A DNA stretch of 64,000 nt, taken from the NCBI RefSeq assembly GCF_902705885.1, contig NZ_CACSIP010000001.1:462211-526210 (forward strand), given 5' to 3'. Made by a program: the position numbers and the translations under genes. Numbering within the stretch: the first letter of the stretch is position 1; the number at the start of each line of letters is the position of its first letter. The notes under the pieces were generated by a model. It was not told the DNA's origin. It saw only the letters and a list, made by a program, of their open reading frames with translations, and did not search any database. Shown in pieces: positions 26,276-34,097 of this stretch. The DNA comes from Mycolicibacterium austroafricanum. Lineage in GTDB: Bacteria > Actinomycetota > Actinomycetes > Mycobacteriales > Mycobacteriaceae.

Positions 26276-27145
26276 ATGGTCGGTCAGCAAGAACCCGTGG
26301 TGACCGGAGACGCGGTGGTCCTCGATGTGCAGATCGCCCAGGTCCCGGTACGCGCGTTGTCGGCGCTGATCGACATCACCGTGGTGTTCGTCTGCTACGT
26401 CATCGGCGTCGTGCTGTGGGCGGTGACCCTGTCGGAGCTCGACGAGGCGTTCTCCGGTGCGGTGCTGATCATCTTCACCGTGCTGGCGTTGGTGGGCTAC
26501 CCGGTGATCTTCGAGACCGCAACGCGCGGTCGGTCCTTGGGCAAAATGGCGATGGGCTTGCGCGTGGTGTCCGAAGACGGCGGACCGGAACGATTCCGCC
26601 AGGCGCTGTTTCGCGCGTTGTCCGGGGTCGTCGAGATCTGGATGCTCACCGGAGGCCCGGCGGTGATCTGCAGCCTGCTCTCACCGAAGGGCAAGCGGAT
26701 CGGCGATGTGTTCGCTGGCACCCTGGTCATCAGCGAACGTGCAGCGAAACTTTCGCCGCCACCTCCGATGCCTCCGCAGCTCGCGTGGTGGGCGACCTCG
26801 CTCGAGCTTTCCGGGTTGGACGCCGAGCAGGCCGAACTCGCCCGTCAGTTCCTCTCCCGTGCTTCGCAACTCAACCCGCAGATGCGAGAGCAGATGGCAC
26901 ATCGGATCACCGTCGAGGTGGTCGCCCGCATCTCACCACCGCCGCCACCCGGCACGCCGGCGCCGTTGATCCTGGCCGCCGTCCTCGCCGAGCGGCACCG
27001 CCGGGAGCTGGGCAGGTTGCAGTCCTCGCGCCGGCCACCGGTCTGGCCCACTCAGGGGCCGACCGATCCCCGGTACCCGGTCCCGTCGCTGTCGACGACG
27101 CCGTCTCCCCCTCAGGAGCCGGGTCCGTTCACCCCGCCGTCCTGA
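26276..27145 (+). CDS. RDD-family membrane protein (Rv3695-like)
   Basis: The start is ATG 26276 (MVGQQEPVVTGDAVVLDVQ), giving 289 residues. Residues about 30-160 form an RDD domain: R-A-L-S-A-L-I-D in the first helix is the Arg-Asp signature, then ETATRGRSLGKMAMGLRVV and GDVFAGTLV. A soluble C-terminal region of about 130 residues with a Pro-rich tail follows. RDD proteins are small transport- or ion-homeostasis-linked membrane proteins. It is divergent from the SpoIIM-like gene and completes the conserved block. Confidence 0.85.
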   Translation: MVGQQEPVVTGDAVVLDVQIAQVPVRALSALIDITVVFVCYVIGVVLWAVTLSELDEAFSGAVLIIFTVLALVGYPVIFETATRGRSLGKMAMGLRVVSEDGGPERFRQALFRALSGVVEIWMLTGGPAVICSLLSPKGKRIGDVFAGTLVISERAAKLSPPPPMPPQLAWWATSLELSGLDAEQAELARQFLSRASQLNPQMREQMAHRITVEVVARISPPPPPGTPAPLILAAVLAERHRRELGRLQSSRRPPVWPTQGPTDPRYPVPSLSTTPSPPQEPGPFTPPS

Positions 27146-27159
27146 CCCGCGCACAGAGA

Positions 27160-28506
27160 TCAGTCGGCGATCCAATTGCCATGGAAGCCGTACGGAACTC
27201 GTTGCGGCAACTTGATTCTGGCGACCGGTGAGCCGGTGAAATCGGACGCGTCGATGATCACCAGGTCGCTGCCGTCGCGCGTGGGATCGTAGACGCAACC
27301 CAGGTACCAGCCGCTGCTCTCGTCGGCGGCGCCCGCTGCGGGCACGAACACCGCTTCACCGGGTCCGCCGGGGGCATCCGGGGTGCCGAAGCGGTGCTCG
27401 GCGGCGTCTCCGGTGACGAGGTCGTGACGTACCAGGCTGCCGTCACCGACGGACACCGCATAGCGCGCCTGCAGCGTCGCGAGCCGGTCGTCGATCCGCG
27501 GGAACTCCACGGCGCGCTCGTCGAGTTGGCTTTCGGTGACCGTGCCGCGCCGCACGTCCACCGTCCACGTCCACATCATCCCGTCGGCGTCGAATCCATC
27601 GTTTCCCCTCCATAACTCGGGGTAGCGCACCCCCTGCACGACCACGGTGTCACCGTGCTCGTAGGCATTGGCGACATGGAAGACGTAGCAGGGGTCGATC
27701 TCGAACCAGCGCACCTCGCCGTACGGGTCGTCGCGGCGCAGCAGTCCCAGTCGGGCGCCGTAGTCGTCGTCCCAGCGGTAGGGCATGGCGCCGGAACCAC
27801 TCGATGCGATGTCGAAATCAAAGACGATGGGCAGGTCCATGAACACGACGTGGCGGGCCGTCAACGCGAAGTCGTGCATCATCGTCAGCGCGTTGACCTC
27901 CACCGGCCGATTGATCACCAACTGCCCGTCGGAGTCCGCACGGTGGTAGACGACATGAGGTGCGACGAGGCTGCCGTATCCGAAGAAGTGCATCTCTCCG
28001 GTCGTCGGGCAGATCTTCGGGTGGGCGGTCATCGAGTTGGTCAATTTGCCACCGAAGTCGTAGGCGCCCACCGTCTCCAGGTCGTTGGTGATCTCGTACG
28101 GCAGTGAGGATTCGACCAGGGCGAGTGTCTTGCCGGCGTGATTGACGACGTGAGTGTTGGCCACACTGGCCCGCAGATTGCGGGTGCCGTCGTCGCCGTA
28201 GAGCGGGAAGTCGTTCTCGAAGCTGTCGGTGCGGACCCACCGATTGCGGTACCACGCCGCGCGGCCGCCCTCGATCCGGACACCGTGGATCATGCCGTCA
28301 CCGGTGAACCAGTGGCCCGTCGCCTCGCGGGGGTTCGGTCCGTTGCGCAGGTACCAGCCCGTCACCTCGGCGGGGATCGCACCTTCGACCTCGAGATCGA
28401 ACGCGGTCAACTCCTCGGGGACGGGGGCGTAGTTCCCGCGCTGGAAGAACTCGCCGGCGCCGAAGAGCGTGGCGGTGTCCGTGTGGTCTGAGGCGGTGTC
28501 GGTCAT
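27160..28506 (-). CDS. Carotenoid cleavage oxygenase (RPE65 family)
   Basis: The start at ATG 28506 follows AGGAGG, giving 448 residues. The four iron-binding histidines of this beta-propeller family are recognisable in TAHPKI, MHDFALT, FHVANAYE and YGFHGNW, and the N-terminal WYLRNGPNP is also typical. Members split carotenoids, stilbenes or lignin-derived olefins with O2; the substrate here is unknown. The gene is divergent from a PadR regulator, and PadR proteins frequently control phenolic-acid or stilbenoid metabolism, so an aromatic olefin substrate is an attractive inference. Short palindromes lie just upstream of the gene. Confidence 0.88.
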   Translation of the reverse strand: MTDTASDHTDTATLFGAGEFFQRGNYAPVPEELTAFDLEVEGAIPAEVTGWYLRNGPNPREATGHWFTGDGMIHGVRIEGGRAAWYRNRWVRTDSFENDFPLYGDDGTRNLRASVANTHVVNHAGKTLALVESSLPYEITNDLETVGAYDFGGKLTNSMTAHPKICPTTGEMHFFGYGSLVAPHVVYHRADSDGQLVINRPVEVNALTMMHDFALTARHVVFMDLPIVFDFDIASSGSGAMPYRWDDDYGARLGLLRRDDPYGEVRWFEIDPCYVFHVANAYEHGDTVVVQGVRYPELWRGNDGFDADGMMWTWTVDVRRGTVTESQLDERAVEFPRIDDRLATLQARYAVSVGDGSLVRHDLVTGDAAEHRFGTPDAPGGPGEAVFVPAAGAADESSGWYLGCVYDPTRDGSDLVIIDASDFTGSPVARIKLPQRVPYGFHGNWIAD

Positions 28507-28540
28507 GGGCTGAACCTCCTGTCGGGGTGTCCGACCACGA

Positions 28541-28564
28541 TGACACTTCATTAATGACATGTCA
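28541..28564. promoter_or_regulatory. TGACA-N14-TGTCA dyad with TGACATGTCA core, candidate PadR operator
   Basis: Between the divergent carotenoid oxygenase and PadR genes, TGACA at 28541-28545 pairs with TGTCA at 28560-28564. A perfect 10-bp palindrome TGACATGTCA occupies 28555-28564, and a CATTAATG dyad lies at 28549-28556. It is 35 bp from the oxygenase start. Confidence 0.5.
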
Positions 28565-28631
28565 ATGGTGGAAGGTAGTGTGCTCGCCGCCAATACTCCA
28601 ATCCAGGAATGTCGGGCCGTACGATGCCGCC

Positions 28632-29159
28632 ATGAGTCTTCGCTTCGCTGCGCTCGGCCTGCTCGCTCAGCATCCGGGCAGCGGATACGACCTGCTCAAG
28701 CGTTTCGAGAAGTCGATGGCCAATGTCTGGCCCGCGACCCAGAGCCAGCTCTACGGCGAGCTGAACAAGCTGGCCGACGCCGGGCTGATCGAAGTGGCGG
28801 ACATCGGCCCGCGGGGCCGCAAGGAGTACCGCGTCACCGATGCCGGCCGCATCGAGCTCCTGCGGTGGATCGGCGACTTCCACGACGATCCGCCGATGCG
28901 CCGGCCGGACGTACTACGGGTCTTCCTGCTCGGCGAACTGCCCCCCGAAGACGCCCGCAGATACGCCGTCGAGTTCGCCGAACGCGCCGCATCCGAGCTC
29001 AAACGGCTCGAGCAACTGCGCGATTCGATCAACTGGGTGGACTCCGATGCCGGTTTCTACGGTCGCGCGGCACTGGAGTTCGGGCTACGGGACGTGGCCA
29101 TGGAGGAGCAGTGGGCCCGCTGGCTGGTCGCGTCCATCGACGAGCGCACCCGAACCTAG
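28632..29159 (+). CDS. PadR-family regulator with C-terminal Vir domain
   Basis: This encodes 175 residues from ATG 28632 (MSLRFAALGLLAQHPGSGYDL). The PadR winged helix occupies the first 85 residues, with the typical SGYDLLKRFEKSMANVWPATQSQLYGEL and LTDAG-type wing (RVTDAGRIELLRW). The C-terminal half (PEDARRYAVEFAERAASELKRLEQL) is the helical virulence-activator-like dimerisation domain. It is divergent from the carotenoid oxygenase gene and probably regulates it. Confidence 0.85.
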   Translation: MSLRFAALGLLAQHPGSGYDLLKRFEKSMANVWPATQSQLYGELNKLADAGLIEVADIGPRGRKEYRVTDAGRIELLRWIGDFHDDPPMRRPDVLRVFLLGELPPEDARRYAVEFAERAASELKRLEQLRDSINWVDSDAGFYGRAALEFGLRDVAMEEQWARWLVASIDERTRT

Positions 29160-29187
29160 TCCGGCTTGGTTGCATCGCGATAGTTTC

Positions 29188-29197
29188 CGATATATCG
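29188..29197. promoter_or_regulatory. Palindrome CGATATATCG, candidate operator of the second PadR gene
   Basis: This perfect 10-bp dyad lies 54 bp upstream of the Gly-rich PadR gene. Its AT-rich core stands out against the GC-rich background. The TATA-containing centre could also overlap a -10 promoter element, which would explain autorepression. Confidence 0.5.
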
Positions 29198-29250
29198 TCA
29201 ACGCATCGGAAGCACACGGTGTGCTTCCTGTCGAACGAAGGACAACAGAC

Positions 29251-29976
29251 ATGGACACCCCTTTCACATCTCCGGAGAACCCGTTCGCGGGACGCGGTCA
29301 CGGCATCGGTTTCGGAGCAGGCTTCGGCGCGGGTTTCAGCCCCCAGGACCGTCGTGTGCTCCATGAACGGCGCAGGCAGTCCCGTCGCGAATTCCGGGAT
29401 CACGTTCGCGAGCATCGCGGTGACGCCGGTTTCGGACCGGGTTTCGGCGGCCCCGGCGGCGGATTCGGCCCGGGTTTCGGGTTCGGCTTCGGCCCCGGTG
29501 GCCGCGGCGGCAGGCGCGGCGGGCCTCGGGGAGGCGGCCGCGGCAGGCGCGGTGACGTGCGCGCCGCGATCCTCACATTGCTCACCGAGGGTCCGATGCA
29601 CGGCTACGAGATGATCCAGGAGATCAACGAGCGCAGTCAGCAGTTGTGGAAGCCCAGCCCGGGCTCGGTGTACCCCACCCTGCAGTTGCTGGTCGACGAA
29701 GGCCTGCTGGTGGCGACGGAGTCCGAGGGCAGCAAGAAGCTGTTCGAGCTGACCGAAGACGGGCGCGCGGCCGCCGAGAAGATCGAGACGGCGCCATGGG
29801 ACGAGATCACCCGGGGCGCCGACCCCGCCGCGATGGGCCTGCGTACCGCTGTCGGGCAGCTGATGGGCGCGGTGGCCCAATCCGCCCACGCGGCGACCCC
29901 GGAGCAGCAACAGCGCATCGTCGACATCGTCAACAATGCCCGCCGCGAGATCTACCACGTCCTCGGAGAGGACTAG
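29251..29976 (+). CDS. PadR-family regulator with long Gly/Phe-rich N-terminus
   Basis: The start is ATG 29251, after GAAGGACAAC, giving 241 residues. The first 110 residues are low complexity, first GFGAGF-type Gly/Phe repeats and then an Arg/Gly stretch. They are followed by a PadR winged helix (RAAILTLLTEGPMHGYEMIQEI; SPGSVYPTLQLLVDEGLL; ELTEDGRAAAEK). The C-terminus ends in a short helix ending VLGED. The Gly/Phe tail resembles phase-separating or adhesive linkers and is unusual for a bacterial repressor. A 17-bp repeat covering the stop codon follows. Confidence 0.82.
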   Translation: MDTPFTSPENPFAGRGHGIGFGAGFGAGFSPQDRRVLHERRRQSRREFRDHVREHRGDAGFGPGFGGPGGGFGPGFGFGFGPGGRGGRRGGPRGGGRGRRGDVRAAILTLLTEGPMHGYEMIQEINERSQQLWKPSPGSVYPTLQLLVDEGLLVATESEGSKKLFELTEDGRAAAEKIETAPWDEITRGADPAAMGLRTAVGQLMGAVAQSAHAATPEQQQRIVDIVNNARREIYHVLGED

Positions 29977-30002
29977 CTGCCGAAGCCTCGGAGAGGACTA
30001 GC
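29961..30002. repeat. 17-bp direct repeat over the PadR stop codon
   Basis: CCTCGGAGAGGACTAGC occurs at 29961-29977 and again at 29986-30002, eight bases apart. The first copy encodes the last residues and stop of the PadR protein; the second lies in the 31-bp convergent space before the NCS1 permease stop. It looks like a small local duplication. Confidence 0.8.
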
Positions 30003-30007
30003 GGCCC

Positions 30008-31561
30008 TTACGCGGTGACGGACTGCTTCGGCGCATCCAGCGGCTGGCCCCGCATCACCAGCATGTGCAGTGCCGCACCCAGGGCTGCGCCGAACACCCA
30101 CGCAAAGCCTGACAGCGCGTGCAGCGCGGGCACCCACACCGCGGAGATCGCGAACACGCCCGACACCGCAAAAGCCCACAGGGCCCGGATGTTCCAGCCC
30201 TTGGTGAAGTAGTACGTGCCGGCGGGGTCGACCGAGTAGAGGTCCTGGAGCTTGAGATGCTGGCGCCGCAGCAGGAAGTAGTCGGCGATCATGATGCCGT
30301 ACAGCGGCGCCAGCACCGCACCGAGCGTGTCGACAAACTTGGGCAGACCGGCGTTGCCGATCACCGCCACCCATAGTGCTCCGATGATGAATCCCAGTGC
30401 TGCGGTGATGAATCCGGCGATCCGGAAGTTGAGTTTCTCCGGTTTGAGGTTGACGATGTCGTAGACCGGCGGAATGAAGTTGGCGACCAAGTTGATGCCG
30501 ACCGTCGCGACGAAGAAGGTGACCGCGGCCAGGATGCTCAGCCACACGTTGCCGACCGCGCCGACGATGTCGGCCGGGTTGGTCATCGGGTCGCCCTGCC
30601 CATCCTGGAACACGATGTAGGCACCGGCGGTGATGAACAGTGACAACAGCGTGAACACCGTCAGGCTCACCGGCAGTCCCAGAAGGTTGCCGCGCTTCAT
30701 CTCCTGATCGCTGCGGGTGAATCGGGCGAAGTCACCGAAGTTGATGATCACCGCCGAGAAGTACGCGATCATCGTCCCCACCACCCCGACGAACGCGGCG
30801 AGCGCAGCGGTGCCCTGCTTTTCACCGGCGAACAGATCCCCGACCGAACTCAGCAGACCTGATCCGGCCTGCCACCAGATCGCGACCAGCAACAGGATCA
30901 TCACCGCATAGACCGCGGGTCCTGCGAAGTTGAGGAACTTCACGATTCCGTCCAGACCCCGGACGAACAGCCAGATCTGGAAGCCTGCCACCACGGTGTA
31001 GGAGACCCAGTCCACCCAGGTCATCCCGAGGAACATTCCGGTCGGCGTCGCGCCGAGCACCGCGTTGATCGCCAATGCGACTGCGGTGGAGGCGAAGTAG
31101 GTCTGGGCGCCGTACCAGAAGATGGCCACGATGCCCCGGACGGTCGCCGGGAACATCGCCCCTCGGACGCCCATCGAGGCCCGGGCCACCACGGGGTAGG
31201 GCACGCCGTACTTCACGCTCGGCCGCCCCGACCAGTTCACGAAGAACATCACCAGGGCCCCGGCCAGCACAATGGCTGCCAGGACGAACCATCCGTTGAT
31301 GCCGGCGGTGACGAAGAGGCTGGCGGCGAGGGTGTAGCCGGCCAGGCTCTGGACGTCGTTGGTCCAGACGTTGAAGATCTCGAACCAGCCCCATTTCCGC
31401 TGGGCCGGTGTAGTCGGGGCAAGTTCGTCGTTGTGCAGCGAACCGTGCGCCTCTGATGCGACGAAGCCGTCGACCACGGCCGCAGCCGACGGCGACGACG
31501 CGACGACGATGGCTTCCGGGCTCGGGATGCCGCTGCTGTCGTTGCCCCCGTCGGTGGCCAT
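30008..31561 (-). CDS. NCS1-family nucleobase/hydantoin/allantoin permease
   Basis: This 517-residue protein has about 12 transmembrane helices and the NCS1 opening GWFEIFNVWTNDVQSLAGYTLAAS. Other characteristic segments are YPVVARASMGVRGAMFPATVRGIVAIFWYG and the central NFGDFARF. NCS1 carriers import purines, pyrimidines, allantoin, hydantoins or thiamine by Na+ or H+ symport. No catabolic gene for such a compound adjoins it, so the substrate is open. An N-terminal cytosolic extension of about 50 residues precedes helix 1. Confidence 0.87.
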   Translation of the reverse strand: MATDGGNDSSGIPSPEAIVVASSPSAAAVVDGFVASEAHGSLHNDELAPTTPAQRKWGWFEIFNVWTNDVQSLAGYTLAASLFVTAGINGWFVLAAIVLAGALVMFFVNWSGRPSVKYGVPYPVVARASMGVRGAMFPATVRGIVAIFWYGAQTYFASTAVALAINAVLGATPTGMFLGMTWVDWVSYTVVAGFQIWLFVRGLDGIVKFLNFAGPAVYAVMILLLVAIWWQAGSGLLSSVGDLFAGEKQGTAALAAFVGVVGTMIAYFSAVIINFGDFARFTRSDQEMKRGNLLGLPVSLTVFTLLSLFITAGAYIVFQDGQGDPMTNPADIVGAVGNVWLSILAAVTFFVATVGINLVANFIPPVYDIVNLKPEKLNFRIAGFITAALGFIIGALWVAVIGNAGLPKFVDTLGAVLAPLYGIMIADYFLLRRQHLKLQDLYSVDPAGTYYFTKGWNIRALWAFAVSGVFAISAVWVPALHALSGFAWVFGAALGAALHMLVMRGQPLDAPKQSVTA

Positions 31562-31744
31562 CGGGCTCCTTCCCCGGACCGCCCGCCACGGTCCCTAGGC
31601 ACTGGCGCACCACGACGGTGCGAAGATGACGTGACGCTAAGACGTGGGGATTTCAAGTATGTGAGCCGCGTGTTTCCGCTGGATGACCGCCGTACGGGTT
31701 CCCGGGCCGGGAACAGTGGCTGCGGCCGGGACGGTGATTCGTCC

Positions 31745-32515
31745 ATGATGGACCGCATGAGGATGGCGACAGTCGACGAGATCGCCCGGATGCCACGGGG
31801 AGGCCCGGACGCGTCGTGTCTGGATCGGTTGTTGCAGACCGACCGGCAGGAGTACCTCGACCGCGACGACGTCGACCCCCGGGTCAAGCGCAGCGTGGTG
31901 CGCGCGCTGGACTGGACCGGCCAGGTGTTCGGCAACCACGAGAGATTCGCCGCGATCGCGCTCGAGGAGGTGGCCGACGTCGCCGATCCGGCGATCCTCG
32001 AGCTGGGCGCCGGGCACGGCGGGCTGTCCCGCACGCTGCTTGAATGGCACCCGACCGCGACGGTGACGGTGACCGACGTCGAACCCGCGTCGGTGGCCGC
32101 CATCGCGGCCGGGGATCTCGGGACGCATCCGCGGGCGACGGTCCGGGAGATGGACGCGACCGCGATGGATGCCTCCGACGGACAGTTCGACCTGGCGGTA
32201 TTCGTCTTGTCGTTTCACCATTTGGCCCCGGCGGCGGCAGCGCGGGTGTTCACCGAGGGCACCCGGGTGGCGACCAAACTGTTGATCATCGACCTGCCTC
32301 GGCCGCCGGCGCCGCTGCACCTGCTGCGGCTGGCGACGATGCTGCCGCTGGCCCCGTTCGCCCCTTTCGTCCACGACGGCGTGATCAGTTCGTTGCGCGC
32401 CTACAGCTCGTCGGCGCTGCGGGCCCTGGCCCGCCATGCCGACCCCGCCATCGACGTGCAGCTACGCGGCGGGCTGCTCAGTCCCCAGGTCGTGGTGGCG
32501 TCCCGCGCACCCTGA
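31745..32515 (+). CDS. Class I SAM-dependent methyltransferase
   Basis: This is about 256 residues; starts at ATG 31745, 31748, 31757 and 31763 are all in frame and cannot be separated. Motif I is AILELGAGHGGLSR, the acidic residue after strand 2 is in VTDVEP, and FDLAVFVLSFHHL is the methyltransferase motif II region, where FHHL is often seen in small-molecule methyltransferases. The substrate is not predictable. The gene is divergent from the NCS1 permease and stands alone. Confidence 0.8.
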   Translation: MMDRMRMATVDEIARMPRGGPDASCLDRLLQTDRQEYLDRDDVDPRVKRSVVRALDWTGQVFGNHERFAAIALEEVADVADPAILELGAGHGGLSRTLLEWHPTATVTVTDVEPASVAAIAAGDLGTHPRATVREMDATAMDASDGQFDLAVFVLSFHHLAPAAAARVFTEGTRVATKLLIIDLPRPPAPLHLLRLATMLPLAPFAPFVHDGVISSLRAYSSSALRALARHADPAIDVQLRGGLLSPQVVVASRAP

Positions 32516-32586
32516 AACTCCGCGACCGCGCGCCAAATGACGGCAATCGCGGCGTGTCGGCGCGCAAACCCGCGCGCTCGCCGACA

Positions 32587-34074
32587 ATGGGCGGTGTGGG
32601 TGAGGAACTAAGGCACAGCGACTTCAGTCGTGTGCACCGCCGCGACTACCGCCGCAAGGTGCAACTGTCCCTCGATGTGTTCGAGACCATGCTCGCCCAG
32701 TCCAGCTTCGACTTCGAGAAGCCGCTGACCGGCATGGAGATCGAGTGCAACCTGGTGGACTCCGAATACCAGCCCGCGATGAGCAACGCCGAGGTGCTGG
32801 CCTCGATCGCCGACCCGGCCTACCAGACCGAATTGGGCGCCTACAACATCGAATTCAACGTCCCGCCGCAGCGGCTTCCTGGACGTGCCGCGCTCGAGCT
32901 CGAGGACGAGGTCCGCGCCAGCCTCAACGCGGCCGAAGCCAAGGCCAACAATCACGGCGCGCACATCGTGATGATCGGCATCCTGCCCACGCTGATGCCC
33001 GAACACCTCTCCGGGCACTGGATGAGCGAGTCGAACCGCTACCAGGCGCTCAACGACTCCATCTTCACCGCCCGCGGCGAGGACATCATGATCGACATCG
33101 CCGGGCCCGAGCGTCTGTCCCTGCAGACCGCCTCGATCGCGCCCGAATCCGCCTGCACCAGCATGCAGTTGCACCTTCAGGTGTCCCCCGCGGACTTCGC
33201 CGACAACTGGAACGCCGCCCAGGTGCTGGCCGGTCCGCAATTGGCGCTGGGGGCCAACTCGCCGTACTTCTTCGGCCACCATCTGTGGTCGGAGACCCGC
33301 ATCGAGTTGTTCGCCCAGGCCACCGACACCCGCCCTGACGAGCTCAAGACCCAGGGGGTGCGGCCCCGGGTGTGGTTCGGCGAGCGATGGATCACCTCGA
33401 TCTTCGACCTGTTCGAGGAGAACGTGCGCTACTTCCCGTCGCTGCTGCCCGAGCTCTCCGACGAGGACCCGGTCGCCGAACTCGCCCAGGGGCGCACGCC
33501 GCACCTGTCAGAACTCCGGCTGCACAACGGCACCATCTACCGGTGGAACCGGCCGGTCTACGACGTCGTGAACGGACGGCCGCACCTGCGTGTCGAGAAC
33601 CGGGTACTGCCCGCCGGGCCGACCGTGCTGGACATGATGGCCAACTCCGCCTTCTACTACGGGATGCTGCGGGCGCTCTCGGAGGAGGACCGGCCGCTGT
33701 GGACGAAGATGAGTTTTGCTGCGGCGCAATCCAATTTCCTGGCCGCCGCACAGCACGGCATGGACGCACGGATGTACTGGCCCGGTCTGGGTGAGGTGAC
33801 CCCCGACGAGTTGGTGTTGCGCCAGCTGCTGCCGATGGCAGAGGAGGGGCTGCGCCGCTGGGAGGTCGCCGCCGACGTGCGCGACCGCTACCTCGGGGTG
33901 ATCGAGGGCCGGGCCAAGACCGGCCGCAACGGCGCGGCGTGGCAGTCCGCCGCGGTCGACGCGCTCCAGGACCGCGGTTTGACCCGGCCCGCGGCGCTCG
34001 CGGAGATGCTGCGGTTGTACTGCGAGCAGATGCATACCAACGACCCGGTGCACACCTGGGACCTTCCGAGCTGA
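32587..34074 (+). CDS. Glutamate-cysteine ligase family 2 (GCS2) protein
   Basis: The start is ATG 32587 (MGGVGEELRHSDFSRVH), giving 495 residues; the frame reaching back to 32044 overlaps the methyltransferase. The GCS2 pattern is visible in LTGMEIECNLVD, ELGAYNIEFNVPPQRL and SMQLHLQVSP (substrate and metal ligands), and VRPRVWFGERW. GCS2 enzymes join glutamate to an amino compound using ATP. Mycobacteria make mycothiol rather than glutathione, and the window already has egtA for gamma-glutamylcysteine. The product of this second ligase is therefore unknown and could be another gamma-glutamyl conjugate. Confidence 0.8.
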   Translation: MGGVGEELRHSDFSRVHRRDYRRKVQLSLDVFETMLAQSSFDFEKPLTGMEIECNLVDSEYQPAMSNAEVLASIADPAYQTELGAYNIEFNVPPQRLPGRAALELEDEVRASLNAAEAKANNHGAHIVMIGILPTLMPEHLSGHWMSESNRYQALNDSIFTARGEDIMIDIAGPERLSLQTASIAPESACTSMQLHLQVSPADFADNWNAAQVLAGPQLALGANSPYFFGHHLWSETRIELFAQATDTRPDELKTQGVRPRVWFGERWITSIFDLFEENVRYFPSLLPELSDEDPVAELAQGRTPHLSELRLHNGTIYRWNRPVYDVVNGRPHLRVENRVLPAGPTVLDMMANSAFYYGMLRALSEEDRPLWTKMSFAAAQSNFLAAAQHGMDARMYWPGLGEVTPDELVLRQLLPMAEEGLRRWEVAADVRDRYLGVIEGRAKTGRNGAAWQSAAVDALQDRGLTRPAALAEMLRLYCEQMHTNDPVHTWDLPS

Positions 34075-34097
34075 CAGCTTCGCGACGTGGCAGCGGT

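Noticed and set aside
28840..29250. Extended N-terminus of the second PadR protein overlapping the first PadR gene
   Set aside because: It would cover another gene in a different frame; ATG 29251 has a ribosome-binding site.
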